Positions 8,440-16,853 are shown, counted from the stretch's first letter. The stretch: 52,392 nucleotides of DNA from Candidatus Aminicenantota bacterium (GCA_020344415.1 CP070825.1:3971631-4024022), one strand, 5' to 3'. Numbers and translations are program-made. The notes: generated by a model from the letters alone, not told the origin.

Positions 8440-9327
8440 TTAAGCACCTTGATACATCTCTACCACTTCCGGCACCTTCCCTTTGGACATTAAACCGTGT
8501 ATTTCCTCACCTACCTTCAATACAGGAGCTAACCCACAACATCCAATGCAGCGAACCGCTTCAAGAGTAAAGCGCATATCTTCAGTTGTCTCTCCTTTTT
8601 TTATCCCTAGCTTTTCTTCAAAGGCTTGAATCACTCTGCCTGCACCTTTCACATGACAGGCAGTTCCAAGGCATATAGTTATTATATGTTTCCCCCTAGG
8701 TTCCAAACTAAAAGCATTATAAAAAGTAGCTATTCTGCACACTACGCTTAAAGGAATATTTAATTTTTCTGCCGTATATTTCAGAATCGGTTCGGGCAAA
8801 TAATTATAAGTATCATTAGCTTTTTGAAGTACAGGAACTAATCCTCCTTCCGAGTCTTTAAATTCTTCTATTATTTTGTTCATTATTTCCATGTCTTTAA
8901 CTGAAATTTCTATTTTATCTCTTTCAGGAGTGACATAAATTATATTACTAACAGGGCAATTCTCGACGCAGATACCGCACCCTGTACATTTTTCTTCATC
9001 TACATACCGCGGTCTTTTTATTATGCTGATATTAAAATTTCCAGCTGTTCCTGTTATTCTCTCAATGTCAGCAAGAGAAATCACTTCTATGTCTTTATGT
9101 CTGCCAACTTCAACCAACCTTGGTGCCATCGTACACATGGCACAATCGTTGGTAGGAAAAGTCTTATCAAGTTGGGCCATCACTCCACCAATGGATGGTT
9201 TATTATCTACCAGGTAGACTTTTATACCCGATTCTGCTAAATCGAGCGCAGCCTGCATCCCTCCAATTCCTCCACCCACAACTAATGAAGCACCGATTTT
9301 TTTGTCCTGCGTTTTATTAGGCTGCAT
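8440..9327 (-). CDS. HdrA N-terminal half fused to NuoE/HndA
   Basis: The 295 residues fall into two parts. Residues 12-130 are the start of HdrA/QmoA: FAD motif GGGIGG (18-23), the NDCAMC motif (60-65), LVEVGRHKDIEV, and a ferredoxin CTGCGICVENCP (114-125). The HdrA sequence then stops abruptly. Residues 142-295 are a complete NuoE/HndA domain, with the helical ILKYTAEKLNIPLS region and [2Fe-2S] ligands Cys219, 224, 260 and 264. The missing rest of HdrA resumes in the gene at 798-4061. GAGGAGG precedes the ATG, and the gene overlaps the QmoC-like gene by 11 bp. The protein probably supplies one FAD, one [4Fe-4S] and one [2Fe-2S] to the complex. Each domain is clear; this combination is not one I recognise from characterised enzymes. 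Confidence 0.88.
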   Translation of the reverse strand: MQPNKTQDKKIGASLVVGGGIGGMQAALDLAESGIKVYLVDNKPSIGGVMAQLDKTFPTNDCAMCTMAPRLVEVGRHKDIEVISLADIERITGTAGNFNISIIKRPRYVDEEKCTGCGICVENCPVSNIIYVTPERDKIEISVKDMEIMNKIIEEFKDSEGGLVPVLQKANDTYNYLPEPILKYTAEKLNIPLSVVCRIATFYNAFSLEPRGKHIITICLGTACHVKGAGRVIQAFEEKLGIKKGETTEDMRFTLEAVRCIGCCGLAPVLKVGEEIHGLMSKGKVPEVVEMYQGA

Positions 9328-10531
9328 TGTCTAAAGCCTCCTCTTTTGTTAATTGCTTTTGTATCGCTTTATCTCTGACTGACTGATAGTAAATCGCCAA
9401 TGAGCGATACAACAGGTGTGTCCACTTGCCGAAAGGTACTATGACTACCAACCACGTGAAAGCAACCATCAAATGAATGGCATATGAATAATATGTTGCC
9501 AAAGGAAATCCCATATATCTGAATATGTGAACTGCTATCCCGGTCACTGCCATAAACAATAACAGAATCGGAAACATCCAGTCGCTCAGATCAGAAAACT
9601 TGTGGATTTCTTCGCGCTTCCTGATGCGGCCTATGATGATTTCCGCCGTGAAATAAATCAAAGCAGCGGCACCGAGGTAACCCAGCCATCTCTGAGGATG
9701 GTGAATGGGATAGATATTATCTGTTTGAAACCATTCTAGAAAGATAACCACCAGAGCGAACATTAGTATATATCCTATGACGATCAAGAAATGTTTTATC
9801 CATCGGCTCTTATTATCACAAGATCGAAACTTTATCTGAGTGGCTGCGTGGAATATCAATGTCCTTGCCTCGGTGAGGAACAAACGGAGGGGAATCTTGA
9901 TCTTCTTGCCCTCGTGCATGGTAAATCCAAAGCCATTTTGCTTTAGCCCCCTAATTACCTTCAGCGGATTAACGCTGTCAGTCTGGTGCATGGTGAACCA
10001 GTACATGCGAAACGCATTAGTGAATAAAATGAACATTACCAAGAGAGCTACAGTTAGGTCGAACAAGTGTACCGTATGGGCGGGGGCAAAAGTGTTGAGC
10101 TCAACCTGATCGGTTACGATAGGACCATGAAAAAGCAAAATCAGGAGCGCCATGAATGCACTCGAGCCGATAAGTGCTGCAATCTGCCACACTTTTGACT
10201 GGTATAGCTTTTTTGAGATGCCTGTCCAGTCATATTTGGCAGTGAGAAAGCGTCGGAGCGTCATCATTGCTTCTCCGGGCTCTGTTTCTCTCGGGCAAGT
10301 CGTAGAACACTCGCCACAATAGTAGCATAACCACGGCTCCAAGCTGGTTAGGGAGAGCTTTCTCAAGCCAAATAGAATATATCGCATTACTTTGCGGGGG
10401 AATGACGCCGATCCATTTGTCAAATTACATATAACCGTGCAACTTCCGCATTGATAACAGGCGTTGGGATCGAAATTACCAAATTTTTTTACTTCACTCA
10501 ATAAAGTCGGATCACTTTTGATATTCATCAT
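9317..10531 (-). CDS. QmoC-like membrane subunit: HdrC ferredoxin plus heme b domain
   Basis: This 404-residue first gene of the operon carries an N-terminal HdrC-like ferredoxin with two sites (CYQCGSCTVIC at 25-35; CYYCGECSTTCP at 69-80). About six membrane helices with conserved-looking histidines follow, as in QmoC/NarI/HdrE cytochromes b. QmoC passes electrons between menaquinone and cytoplasmic HdrA-like subunits in sulfate reducers. No aprAB, dsr or other sulfate-reduction genes are in this window, so the complex need not act on APS reductase. Its place at the head of the cluster suggests the soluble Hdr/Nuo proteins are anchored to the membrane here. The ribosome site before the ATG is weak. 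Family assignment is good; direction of electron flow is unknown. Confidence 0.88.
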   Translation of the reverse strand: MMNIKSDPTLLSEVKKFGNFDPNACYQCGSCTVICNLTNGSASFPRKVMRYILFGLRKLSLTSLEPWLCYYCGECSTTCPRETEPGEAMMTLRRFLTAKYDWTGISKKLYQSKVWQIAALIGSSAFMALLILLFHGPIVTDQVELNTFAPAHTVHLFDLTVALLVMFILFTNAFRMYWFTMHQTDSVNPLKVIRGLKQNGFGFTMHEGKKIKIPLRLFLTEARTLIFHAATQIKFRSCDNKSRWIKHFLIVIGYILMFALVVIFLEWFQTDNIYPIHHPQRWLGYLGAAALIYFTAEIIIGRIRKREEIHKFSDLSDWMFPILLLFMAVTGIAVHIFRYMGFPLATYYSYAIHLMVAFTWLVVIVPFGKWTHLLYRSLAIYYQSVRDKAIQKQLTKEEALDNAA

Positions 10532-10579
10532 ATTTGCACCATTTCACTAAAAAAAAGCCGTTTGTAGTATATAGAACAT

Positions 10580-10620
10580 CCCCCAATGTCTGTATTACGT
10601 TGGAAATACGTATAAGGGGG
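10580..10620 (-). promoter_or_regulatory. Candidate 5' leader hairpin of the redox operon
   Basis: Between the first operon gene and the putative operator sites, CCCCC and GGGGG bound a 41-bp segment that also contains an inner UACGU/ACGUA pair. On the minus-strand transcript this could form a two-part hairpin about 50 nt upstream of the QmoC-like start codon. It is not followed by a U-tract, so it is not an obvious terminator. It may be a leader structure or chance. Confidence 0.25.
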
Positions 10621-10694
10621 AAGATTGCAAATCTTTTCTGTCTTTTTGTATAAGGACATTGGTAATTAAAGCTAGTATAAATATAGTTTTTATT

Positions 10695-10766
10695 GTAACT
10701 ATAAATTTTACCGTAATTATAGGTAAACTATTGACCCGCTTATAATTACATTAAATTCTAATTACA
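10695..10766. promoter_or_regulatory. Cluster of GTAATTATA-type half-sites in the divergent control region
   Basis: The 352-bp gap between the QmoC-like gene and hypB (10532-10883) has no credible gene. It contains GTAACTATA (10695), GTAATTATA (10713), GTAAACTAT (10723) and, in opposite orientation, TATAATTAC (10741) and CTAATTAC (10758). The 10713 and 10741 copies form a perfect 9-bp inverted repeat around TTGACC (10731), a possible promoter element. This looks like an operator for a dimeric regulator controlling one or both divergent operons. The region is very AT-rich, which raises the chance of coincidence. Confidence 0.4.
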
Positions 10767-10883
10767 AAAAAATTCTTTGTCAATAAAAAATTAAAAAAAT
10801 TTCTAAGAATGATTTTCTATCAGATTTTCCATATTATTTCGCATATAAAAGACCTATTAATATGAATTACGGGGATAAAAATC

Positions 10884-11609
10884 ATGGCTGTTGAGGTAAA
10901 AAGATTGTATAATCCGAGGGAAGGATTAGCCGAAGAAATGACTAAAAAAGAAATTCTCGTTTTGGAAGAACTTCTTGGATCAAACAAAAAGATTGCGATA
11001 GAGATTCGAAAAAAGTTGGAAGAGAAGGGTATTCTTACCATTAATCTTCTAAGCTCACCTGGGGCCGGAAAAACAACTCTCTTGGAGAGAATCGCAGAAA
11101 GGCTTAAAACAGATTACAAAATGGCTGTCATCGAAGGAGATATAGAGACAGAGAGGGATGCAGAGAGAATAAGAGCAAAGGGAATTCCTGCCTGGCAGAT
11201 CATTACCGGAGGTGCCTGTCATCTCGAGGCAAAGATGGTGGGCAAGATCTTTTCTGAGATTCCGGCTGATTTGGATTTTCTCTTCATTGAGAATGTAGGA
11301 AACCTTGTCTGTCCTGCAAGCTATGATCTTGGAGAAAACATAAGATGTGTGCTTCTCTCAACTCCTGAAGGAGACGATAAACCCAAAAAATACCCCAAAG
11401 CTTTTACTACATCTGATTGCTTAATCATCACAAAGGCTGACCTTGTCCCTTCCGTCCCCTTTGACTTTGAAAGAGCGCAGAAAGAAGCCTTGGAGATAAA
11501 TCCGAAGCTCGAAACTTATATCACTTCCCCCCTCAAAGGTTCAGGCGTAGATGAAGTCCTGACCTACTTCATTGGCTCACTCAATAAATTACGCCAAGAG
11601 AATGCATGA
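10884..11609 (+). CDS. hypB: Hydrogenase nickel-incorporation GTPase HypB
   Basis: This 241-residue protein is the GTPase that inserts nickel into NiFe-hydrogenase precursors with HypA. It has a Walker A motif SPGAGKTT (58-65), a GDIET switch region, the metal-binding Cys-His pair in GGACHLEAKM (112-113), ENVGNLVCP, and ITKADLVP for guanine recognition. It lacks the N-terminal His-rich stretch or CxxCGC motif of some HypBs, so it is the minimal form. hypA follows with an 8-bp overlap. No hydrogenase structural genes or other hyp genes lie nearby, so the client enzyme must be encoded elsewhere. The start is preceded by GGGG. Confidence 0.95.
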   Translation: MAVEVKRLYNPREGLAEEMTKKEILVLEELLGSNKKIAIEIRKKLEEKGILTINLLSSPGAGKTTLLERIAERLKTDYKMAVIEGDIETERDAERIRAKGIPAWQIITGGACHLEAKMVGKIFSEIPADLDFLFIENVGNLVCPASYDLGENIRCVLLSTPEGDDKPKKYPKAFTTSDCLIITKADLVPSVPFDFERAQKEALEINPKLETYITSPLKGSGVDEVLTYFIGSLNKLRQENA

Positions 11610-11946
11610 ACTCTCCATCGTTGCCAACCTCTTTGAAATCTTAGAAGAGAAGGCTGAGGAAGCTAAAGCAAAAAAAATTGTTCTTGTAAAATTACAGGTG
11701 GGCGCACTTTCAGGCGTTATCCCTGAATTTCTAAACACTGCTTTTGATATATATAAGAAAGAAACAATAGCCTCTGAAGCAAAGCTCGTGATAGCAGAAG
11801 TCCCTCTTAAAGTCCAATGCCAGAAATGCCAGACAGAAATGATCAAGGATGATTATGTTTTTATCTGCAGCAAATGTGGCTCCACAGAATTGGAAACAAT
11901 ATCGGGAACAGAACTGCTCCTCGAGAAGTTAGAAATGGAAGTCTAA
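11602..11946 (+). CDS. hypA: Hydrogenase maturation nickel metallochaperone HypA
   Basis: The protein is 114 residues long. The start at 11602 is chosen because HypA requires the N-terminal MHELSI, where His2 binds nickel; the frame is open ten codons further upstream but those lie inside hypB. The zinc site is CQKC (73-76) with CSKC (89-92). It overlaps the hypB stop by 8 bp, indicating translational coupling and joint action in loading nickel onto a NiFe hydrogenase. Its TAA stop lies at the edge of a family A repeat variant. Confidence 0.93.
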   Translation: MHELSIVANLFEILEEKAEEAKAKKIVLVKLQVGALSGVIPEFLNTAFDIYKKETIASEAKLVIAEVPLKVQCQKCQTEMIKDDYVFICSKCGSTELETISGTELLLEKLEMEV

Positions 11947-11981
11947 AAAGGGTAAAAAAAGTAGCCTATCCCCTTTTTTTA
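11944..11981. terminator. Repeat-derived bidirectional terminator between hypA and porin gene
   Basis: AAAAAGGG and TCCCCTTTTTTT flank AAAAAAAGTAGCCTA, the variant form of the family A repeat also seen at 30783 and 51301. The stem plus T-tract could end transcription from the convergent genes on both sides. Both genes' stop codons fall inside it (hypA 11944-11946; porin 11979-11981). Confidence 0.5.
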
Positions 11982-12986
11982 AAAGCCGGCTTGAAACTGA
12001 GCTAAGATTACGCTCTCGTTGCTCTTAGTTAATCCTTCTTTATGATATTCATAATTAATTTGAAATTTCGTTTTCTTGTAAAAAAACCAGTTTAAACCGA
12101 GCGTGATCACCTCAAGCCGGTCTCCTTGAATGTCCCTATTCCTATCAAGGACGTCATACTTGATTATGGCCTGAGTTTTCTCTTGAATAAGATAATAGTT
12201 TCCCTGGACATACCAACCATTTCTATCAATCCGCCCATCTCTGGCAAAGATATATTCTCCTTTTACGGTAAGGGGTCCCTCAGTGAAATATATATCTACT
12301 CCTGTCCTATCTCGCCTTTCAGGAGATGCTCCGGAATCAGAACTATATTTACCATCGTAATATGAGATACCAACGCCAACAGAGCTAACGGGATATAAAA
12401 CCAGCCTTAGGGCTACGTCTTTTTCATCATTATCATCATATTTGTTTATTCCAGAACCGTTAAAAATCCCTACGGTATACTCAGCCCGTGAGTATTTCCC
12501 GCTAAAAGTAACTCCAATATCGCGACCTCCTGACCCTATATCCCGTCCAGGGCAAAGTTTCTCTACTGTCTGGGACCGGTTTATAGTATCCAAAAGAGAT
12601 GTCGAGGTGAGATTTTCCAGGCTGAAGGGCACCTTAAACTGGCCAAAGGCTAATTCGGATTCCGGAGAAAAGCTTATTCCAACCCGGGAGTCCAACAGAA
12701 TTGTGCTTTTGGTCGCATCGATCTGGAGGCTGAAATTGATATTCTTAACAATCTCTCCCTTCAATCCAACTCTGGTTCGCTTTATTCTGAACCCGTCATG
12801 GCCTCCTTCCCAGTGAGTGTACCTCACCTGAGTATATGCTCCCAATTTCAGAGCCTGGCTTGAAGAAACAAGTATCTGCTCATCACTTTCTTCTGCTAAG
12901 GAAGCTCCGACCATGAAAAAAAGAGAAAAAATAAACAGCAGAGCCTTCGTTTTCCTCAACACCCTTCCTCTTTTAATTAATCTCAC
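11979..12986 (-). CDS. Outer-membrane porin, phosphate-selective porin O/P family
   Basis: This 335-residue protein has an N-terminal signal peptide (basic start, hydrophobic core, likely cut after ASLA). The rest is beta-rich, in the style of OprO/OprP porins (PF07396 type): LKLGAYTQVRYTHWEG early, then FRIKRTRVGLKGEI, the LAFGQFKVPFS segment, and a C-terminal strand ending in Phe. GTG at 12986 is taken as start, with AAAGGA upstream. Members form trimeric channels for phosphate, polyphosphate or other anions, but substrate cannot be read from sequence. It is convergent with hypA across a terminator-like repeat. It supports a diderm envelope. Confidence 0.85.
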   Translation of the reverse strand: MRLIKRGRVLRKTKALLFIFSLFFMVGASLAEESDEQILVSSSQALKLGAYTQVRYTHWEGGHDGFRIKRTRVGLKGEIVKNINFSLQIDATKSTILLDSRVGISFSPESELAFGQFKVPFSLENLTSTSLLDTINRSQTVEKLCPGRDIGSGGRDIGVTFSGKYSRAEYTVGIFNGSGINKYDDNDEKDVALRLVLYPVSSVGVGISYYDGKYSSDSGASPERRDRTGVDIYFTEGPLTVKGEYIFARDGRIDRNGWYVQGNYYLIQEKTQAIIKYDVLDRNRDIQGDRLEVITLGLNWFFYKKTKFQINYEYHKEGLTKSNESVILAQFQAGF

Positions 12987-13118
12987 ATTGAATCCTTTGT
13001 GTCATTAGATTTTTTCTATAAAATGATTTTTAAAAATGTTTCATAAACAATATATATGAAAATTGAAATAGTTTTGCAAGCATGATCAAGTTCTATAAAC
13101 CAATCGAACCGGCAGCAG

Positions 13119-13147
13119 TTGACATTCGCATATGTCAATGTTAAATA
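13119..13147 (+). promoter_or_regulatory. Promoter of the dipeptidyl-peptidase gene with overlapping inverted repeat
   Basis: TTGACA (13119-13124) is spaced 17 bp from TAAATA (13142-13147). The -35 box overlaps a perfect inverted repeat TGACAT-6 bp-ATGTCA (13120-13137), a possible operator. An AAAGGAGG ribosome site follows at 13161. Confidence 0.45.
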
Positions 13148-13175
13148 CTCATATACTTTTAAAGGAGGAAAAGCT

Positions 13176-15371
13176 ATGAAAAAAACCAAAAAACTATATC
13201 TCATCAGTGGGCTCATATTAATCGTTCTCTTTTTCAGCCTGAGCCCTATCTTTGGGGCACAGAAAACCTCGAAAAAACTGACCTACGAACAGGTCTATAA
13301 GAATGCCAAGCCGCGCATCTTCGAGCGAATGACTTTTATCAGAACCTGGTTCGACGATGAGCATTATCTTTTATCTGAGAGGGATCAAAAGACAAAGAGC
13401 ACGAAGCTTTTTAAGGTAAAAGCAAAAGTAGGCCAAAAAACCCTCTTCATCGATTATGACCTGATCCAGAAAAACCTCCCCAAGGGCTTTATGGTCGCCG
13501 CACACATAGCTACCACCAAAGATTACACCGGATTCCTTTATTTCTCCAAGAATGACCTCTATTATTACTGCGCCAAGGGCGAAAAATTTAAACGCTTGAC
13601 AGCAACTCCAGATGCGGAGAAAAATCCACGCCTTTCCCCCGACGGGAAATTTGTCGCCTATACACGCAATCATAACCTTTATGCGCTGGATATTGAAAAG
13701 GGGCTAGAATGTCAACTCACAACTGATGGTTCAGAGACAATCTACAACGGCTGGGCCTCCTGGGTCTACTTCGAAGAAATCCTGGGAAGAAGGTCCAGGT
13801 ATGCAGCTTTCTGGTGGTCACCTGATAGCCGGAAAATCGCATTCCTGCGTTTTGACGACAGTCCTGTACCCACATTCCCTATTTTTAGAGCCAGAGGAGC
13901 TCACGGCGAGCTGGAAATCGAAAGATACCCAAAGTCAGGCGATCCCAATCCTAAGGTTAAACTCGGCATAGCTACGGTTATGGACAGAAAAATTGTGTGG
14001 GCTGATATAGATGAAGAAGCGGACCACTATGTGGCATGGCCTTTCTGGTTTTCCGACAGTTCTAAACTCACATTCCAATGGATGAATCGCGACCAGAACC
14101 ACTTAAAAATCTATACCGTAGACCTCAAAAGCGGTAAAAAGGCCGAGCTCTATGATGAGAAGCAGGCGGCCTGGATTGATTTCTTTGAAGACCTTTATTT
14201 CTTCAAGGATGGAAGCGGCTTTCTTCTCCGGAGCGATGTGGATGGCTGGAGTCATCTCTATTACTATGACTTAGAAGGAAACTTAAAAAAAAGGTTAACA
14301 GAGGGAGAGTGGACAGTCACGGGAATATCGTTGGTGGATGAGAAAAAGGGAAGAGTCTTTTTTTCAGCAAGAAAAGATAAGATGACAGAATACCATCTTT
14401 TCGTGGTCAAACTAGATGGAACTGGCTTCAAAAAGCTGACCGACAAACCCGGTTCCCATCGGGTAAATCTATCCCCGGGAGGAAGCTACTTTATAGACAA
14501 TTTTTCAAGCGTCGATACTCCTTCCAGACAAGACGTTTATCAGGGAGATGGAAAATTTCTGAGAAACATTGGAGACAGCCGTACGCCACTTATGAATGAG
14601 TATCCGTTGGGAAAAAAAGAGCTTTTCACCATCTCCACAGAAGATGGCTGGACACTCCCTGCTTTTTGGATCCTCCCTCCTGATTTCGATGAAAGCAAAA
14701 AATACCCCGTGCTCTTTACCATCTATAGCGGACCGGGTTCAAGCAGAGTATTCAACTCCTTTCCGTCTCTTTCTTCTCTTTATTTCGCTCAAGAAGGAAT
14801 CATCATCTTTAGCGTCGATCACAGAGGCTCAGGCCATTTCGGGAAAAAAGGCATCGCCCTCATGCATCAAAATCTGGGCAAATGGGAAATGCATGACCTC
14901 ATCGAAGCTGTGAAGTGGCTACGGAAGAAGCCTTTTGTAGACGAGAAAAAAATGGGAATCACAGGCGGAAGCTACGGCGGTTATACTACCTGTATGGCTT
15001 TAACCTATGGAGCCGATTATTTCACTCATGGTTATGCCCGATCCTCTGTTACTGATTGGAGACTCTACGATACGGTCTATACAGAACGATATATGGACAG
15101 ACCCCGTGACAACAAAGACGGATACAAATTCGGCTCTGCGATGACCCACGCAAAGAAACTCAAGGGAGTTCTCTTCCTCGCCCATGGGACTATGGATGAC
15201 AATGTCCACATGCAGAATACAACTCAGCTTATCGACAAACTCATGGACCTTGGTAAAAAATTTGAATTCATGCTCTATCCCAACCAGAGACACGGTTTCG
15301 GAGGCGCGAAAAGACAGCACTCCAACCGTCATTATGTGGATTTCTGGTTCAAGCACTTCCTCAACCGCTGA
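13176..15371 (+). CDS. Secreted dipeptidyl-peptidase IV family serine protease (S9B)
   Basis: The start at 13176 follows AAAGGAGG, giving 731 residues. An N-terminal hydrophobic signal segment (KKLYLISGLILIVLFF) predicts export to the periplasm or cell surface. Residues about 60-470 match the DPP-IV N-terminal beta-propeller, with repeated LSPDGKFVAY and WSPDSRKIAFLR blades. The C-terminal alpha/beta-hydrolase has nucleophile Ser599 in GGSYGGY, acid Asp674/675 in HGTMDDNVH and His706 in NQRHGF. These enzymes remove dipeptides, usually X-Pro or X-Ala, from peptide N-termini, which fits a peptide-fermenting organism. It is monocistronic, with its own promoter. Confidence 0.93.
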   Translation: MKKTKKLYLISGLILIVLFFSLSPIFGAQKTSKKLTYEQVYKNAKPRIFERMTFIRTWFDDEHYLLSERDQKTKSTKLFKVKAKVGQKTLFIDYDLIQKNLPKGFMVAAHIATTKDYTGFLYFSKNDLYYYCAKGEKFKRLTATPDAEKNPRLSPDGKFVAYTRNHNLYALDIEKGLECQLTTDGSETIYNGWASWVYFEEILGRRSRYAAFWWSPDSRKIAFLRFDDSPVPTFPIFRARGAHGELEIERYPKSGDPNPKVKLGIATVMDRKIVWADIDEEADHYVAWPFWFSDSSKLTFQWMNRDQNHLKIYTVDLKSGKKAELYDEKQAAWIDFFEDLYFFKDGSGFLLRSDVDGWSHLYYYDLEGNLKKRLTEGEWTVTGISLVDEKKGRVFFSARKDKMTEYHLFVVKLDGTGFKKLTDKPGSHRVNLSPGGSYFIDNFSSVDTPSRQDVYQGDGKFLRNIGDSRTPLMNEYPLGKKELFTISTEDGWTLPAFWILPPDFDESKKYPVLFTIYSGPGSSRVFNSFPSLSSLYFAQEGIIIFSVDHRGSGHFGKKGIALMHQNLGKWEMHDLIEAVKWLRKKPFVDEKKMGITGGSYGGYTTCMALTYGADYFTHGYARSSVTDWRLYDTVYTERYMDRPRDNKDGYKFGSAMTHAKKLKGVLFLAHGTMDDNVHMQNTTQLIDKLMDLGKKFEFMLYPNQRHGFGGAKRQHSNRHYVDFWFKHFLNR

Positions 15372-15386
15372 TATAAATAAGAAGCA

Positions 15387-15491
15387 GGGGTTTGATGAAT
15401 CAAATCTACCTTATTCAATAAACAGCTGTATTCGATAAATCAAATCTCTATATTGATGTCCAAATGTGGGTTTGATGAATGAAACCCCTAT
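15387..15491. repeat. Three family B repeat copies
   Basis: The 200-bp gap after the peptidase gene holds GGGGTTTGATGAATCAAATC (15387), TTCGATAAATCAAATC (15431) and GTGGGTTTGATGAATGAAACC (about 15466). These are imperfect GGGTTTGAT/ATCAAACCC palindromes also found at 18354-18493, 30751 and 51255. No gene is visible. Confidence 0.7.
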
Positions 15492-15571
15492 ATGAAGAAA
15501 GCAGGAACAGTGCTTTTTTTTCTCCCTTAATTATGCTAAATTAGCAGCGTACTAAACTTTGGGGAAAGACA

Positions 15572-16210
15572 ATGACTGTTTTAGAAGTTACATTAAAGCT
15601 TTTACTGGCTGTTGCCCTTGGCGGACTCATAGGCCTTGAAAGGGAAACAAGCAAAAAACCTGCAGGATTCCGAACAAACATCCTCATTTGCGTGGGCTCA
15701 ACCATGGTCATGGCTCTCTCAGGGCTTATTCTCCAGGGAAACGGAAATGAGTCAACAAGAATCGCAGCAGGAGTTATCACTGGAATCGGTTTCATAGGAG
15801 CTGGTACGATTATCCAAGCACGAGGAAGCATACTCGGTTTGACAACGGCAGCAACTCTATGGGCAGTGGCAGGATTAGGCCTCGTCATCGGCACGGGCCA
15901 TTATCTGATTGCAATCATATTCACCGCCATTATCGTACTGACATTGGTAATATTCAGACAATTCGAAGGCCAATTCTTAAAAAAATCGCTTTACCACTAC
16001 CACCTGAAGTTAAAAGATTCCAGGGAAGCACTGACAACCCTCAGGAGCTTAGCTTTTCACGAGGGCATAAAATTTCAAGAATTCACTCTCAAAAAAGAGA
16101 AAACTTATGCGCTTGTCGATCTATCATTCCCTGCTCCAGAAGAAAAGGAAAATAAGTTCAACCAAGACCTTTTGGGACTAGAGGGGATTTTAGAGCTAAA
16201 GATTGAGTAA
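15572..16210 (+). CDS. MgtC/SapB family membrane protein
   Basis: This 212-residue protein has four to five membrane helices in its first 130 residues and carries the MgtC signatures GGLIGLERE, KPAGFRTNILICVGS and GITGIGFIGAGTI (written here as ITGIGFIGAG). A soluble C-terminal domain of about 75 residues, likely ACT-like, follows. Family members affect magnesium or phosphate homeostasis and envelope or ATP-synthase regulation; the exact role here is unknown. GGGGAAAG precedes the ATG. It overlaps the rdgB gene by 8 bp, so the two are probably cotranscribed. Confidence 0.88.
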   Translation: MTVLEVTLKLLLAVALGGLIGLERETSKKPAGFRTNILICVGSTMVMALSGLILQGNGNESTRIAAGVITGIGFIGAGTIIQARGSILGLTTAATLWAVAGLGLVIGTGHYLIAIIFTAIIVLTLVIFRQFEGQFLKKSLYHYHLKLKDSREALTTLRSLAFHEGIKFQEFTLKKEKTYALVDLSFPAPEEKENKFNQDLLGLEGILELKIE

Positions 16211-16808
16211 AGAAAGACTCCTTCTTGCTACTACAAACAAGGGCAAAGCAAAAGAGATAGAAAGCTTTCTATCAGAGTTTCCCTTTAAAATTTTTACACT
16301 TCAAGAAGTTTTCCCGAAACAGAGCTTTGTTGAAGAGGGCAATACGTTTGCCGAGAATGCTCGGGGGAAAAGCCTATTCTACAGCCACCAATGGGAAGAT
16401 CTTATCCTTGCTGAGGATTCAGGCCTCGAAATAGAGCACCTGAAAGGAGCCCCAGGCGTTTTATCAGCCCGATTTTCATGGCCTCAGCCAACAGACGAAA
16501 AAAACATCCGTAAAGTTCTGGACTTAATGGAAGGAGTTCCATTAGATAAGAGGAAAGCCAGGTTTGTCTCTTGCATTGTCTTATCCCAAAAAGGAAAGAT
16601 AATCAAAGAGATTAAAGAGAATGTCACCGGTCTAATAACCTATGAGAAAAAAGGGAGCTACGGATTTGGCTACGATCCAATCTTCTACTACCCCCCATTG
16701 AAAAAAACCTTAGCTGAACTCCTGCCAGAGGAAAAAAATAGCGTGAGCCATCGAGGCCGCGCTCTTAAGAAATTAAAAGAATATCTTGTCGAGGCCGGAC
16801 TTCCTTGA
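16203..16808 (+). CDS. rdgB: XTP/dITP diphosphatase (RdgB/HAM1)
   Basis: This 201-residue enzyme cleaves non-canonical purine triphosphates (ITP, dITP, XTP) to monophosphates, keeping them out of DNA and RNA. Motifs are typical: LATTNKGKAKEIE near the N-terminus, EEGNTFAENARGKS, LAEDSGLEIEHLKGAPGVLSAR and GSYGFGYDPIFY, with SHRGRALKKL at the end. The start is TTG at 16203, overlapping mgtC by 8 bp. Length is normal for the family. Confidence 0.93.
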   Translation: MSKERLLLATTNKGKAKEIESFLSEFPFKIFTLQEVFPKQSFVEEGNTFAENARGKSLFYSHQWEDLILAEDSGLEIEHLKGAPGVLSARFSWPQPTDEKNIRKVLDLMEGVPLDKRKARFVSCIVLSQKGKIIKEIKENVTGLITYEKKGSYGFGYDPIFYYPPLKKTLAELLPEEKNSVSHRGRALKKLKEYLVEAGLP

Positions 16809-16853
16809 TCTTTTCATCTCATGAAAGCCTGAGCCCCCTTTTGAATCTTCCTC

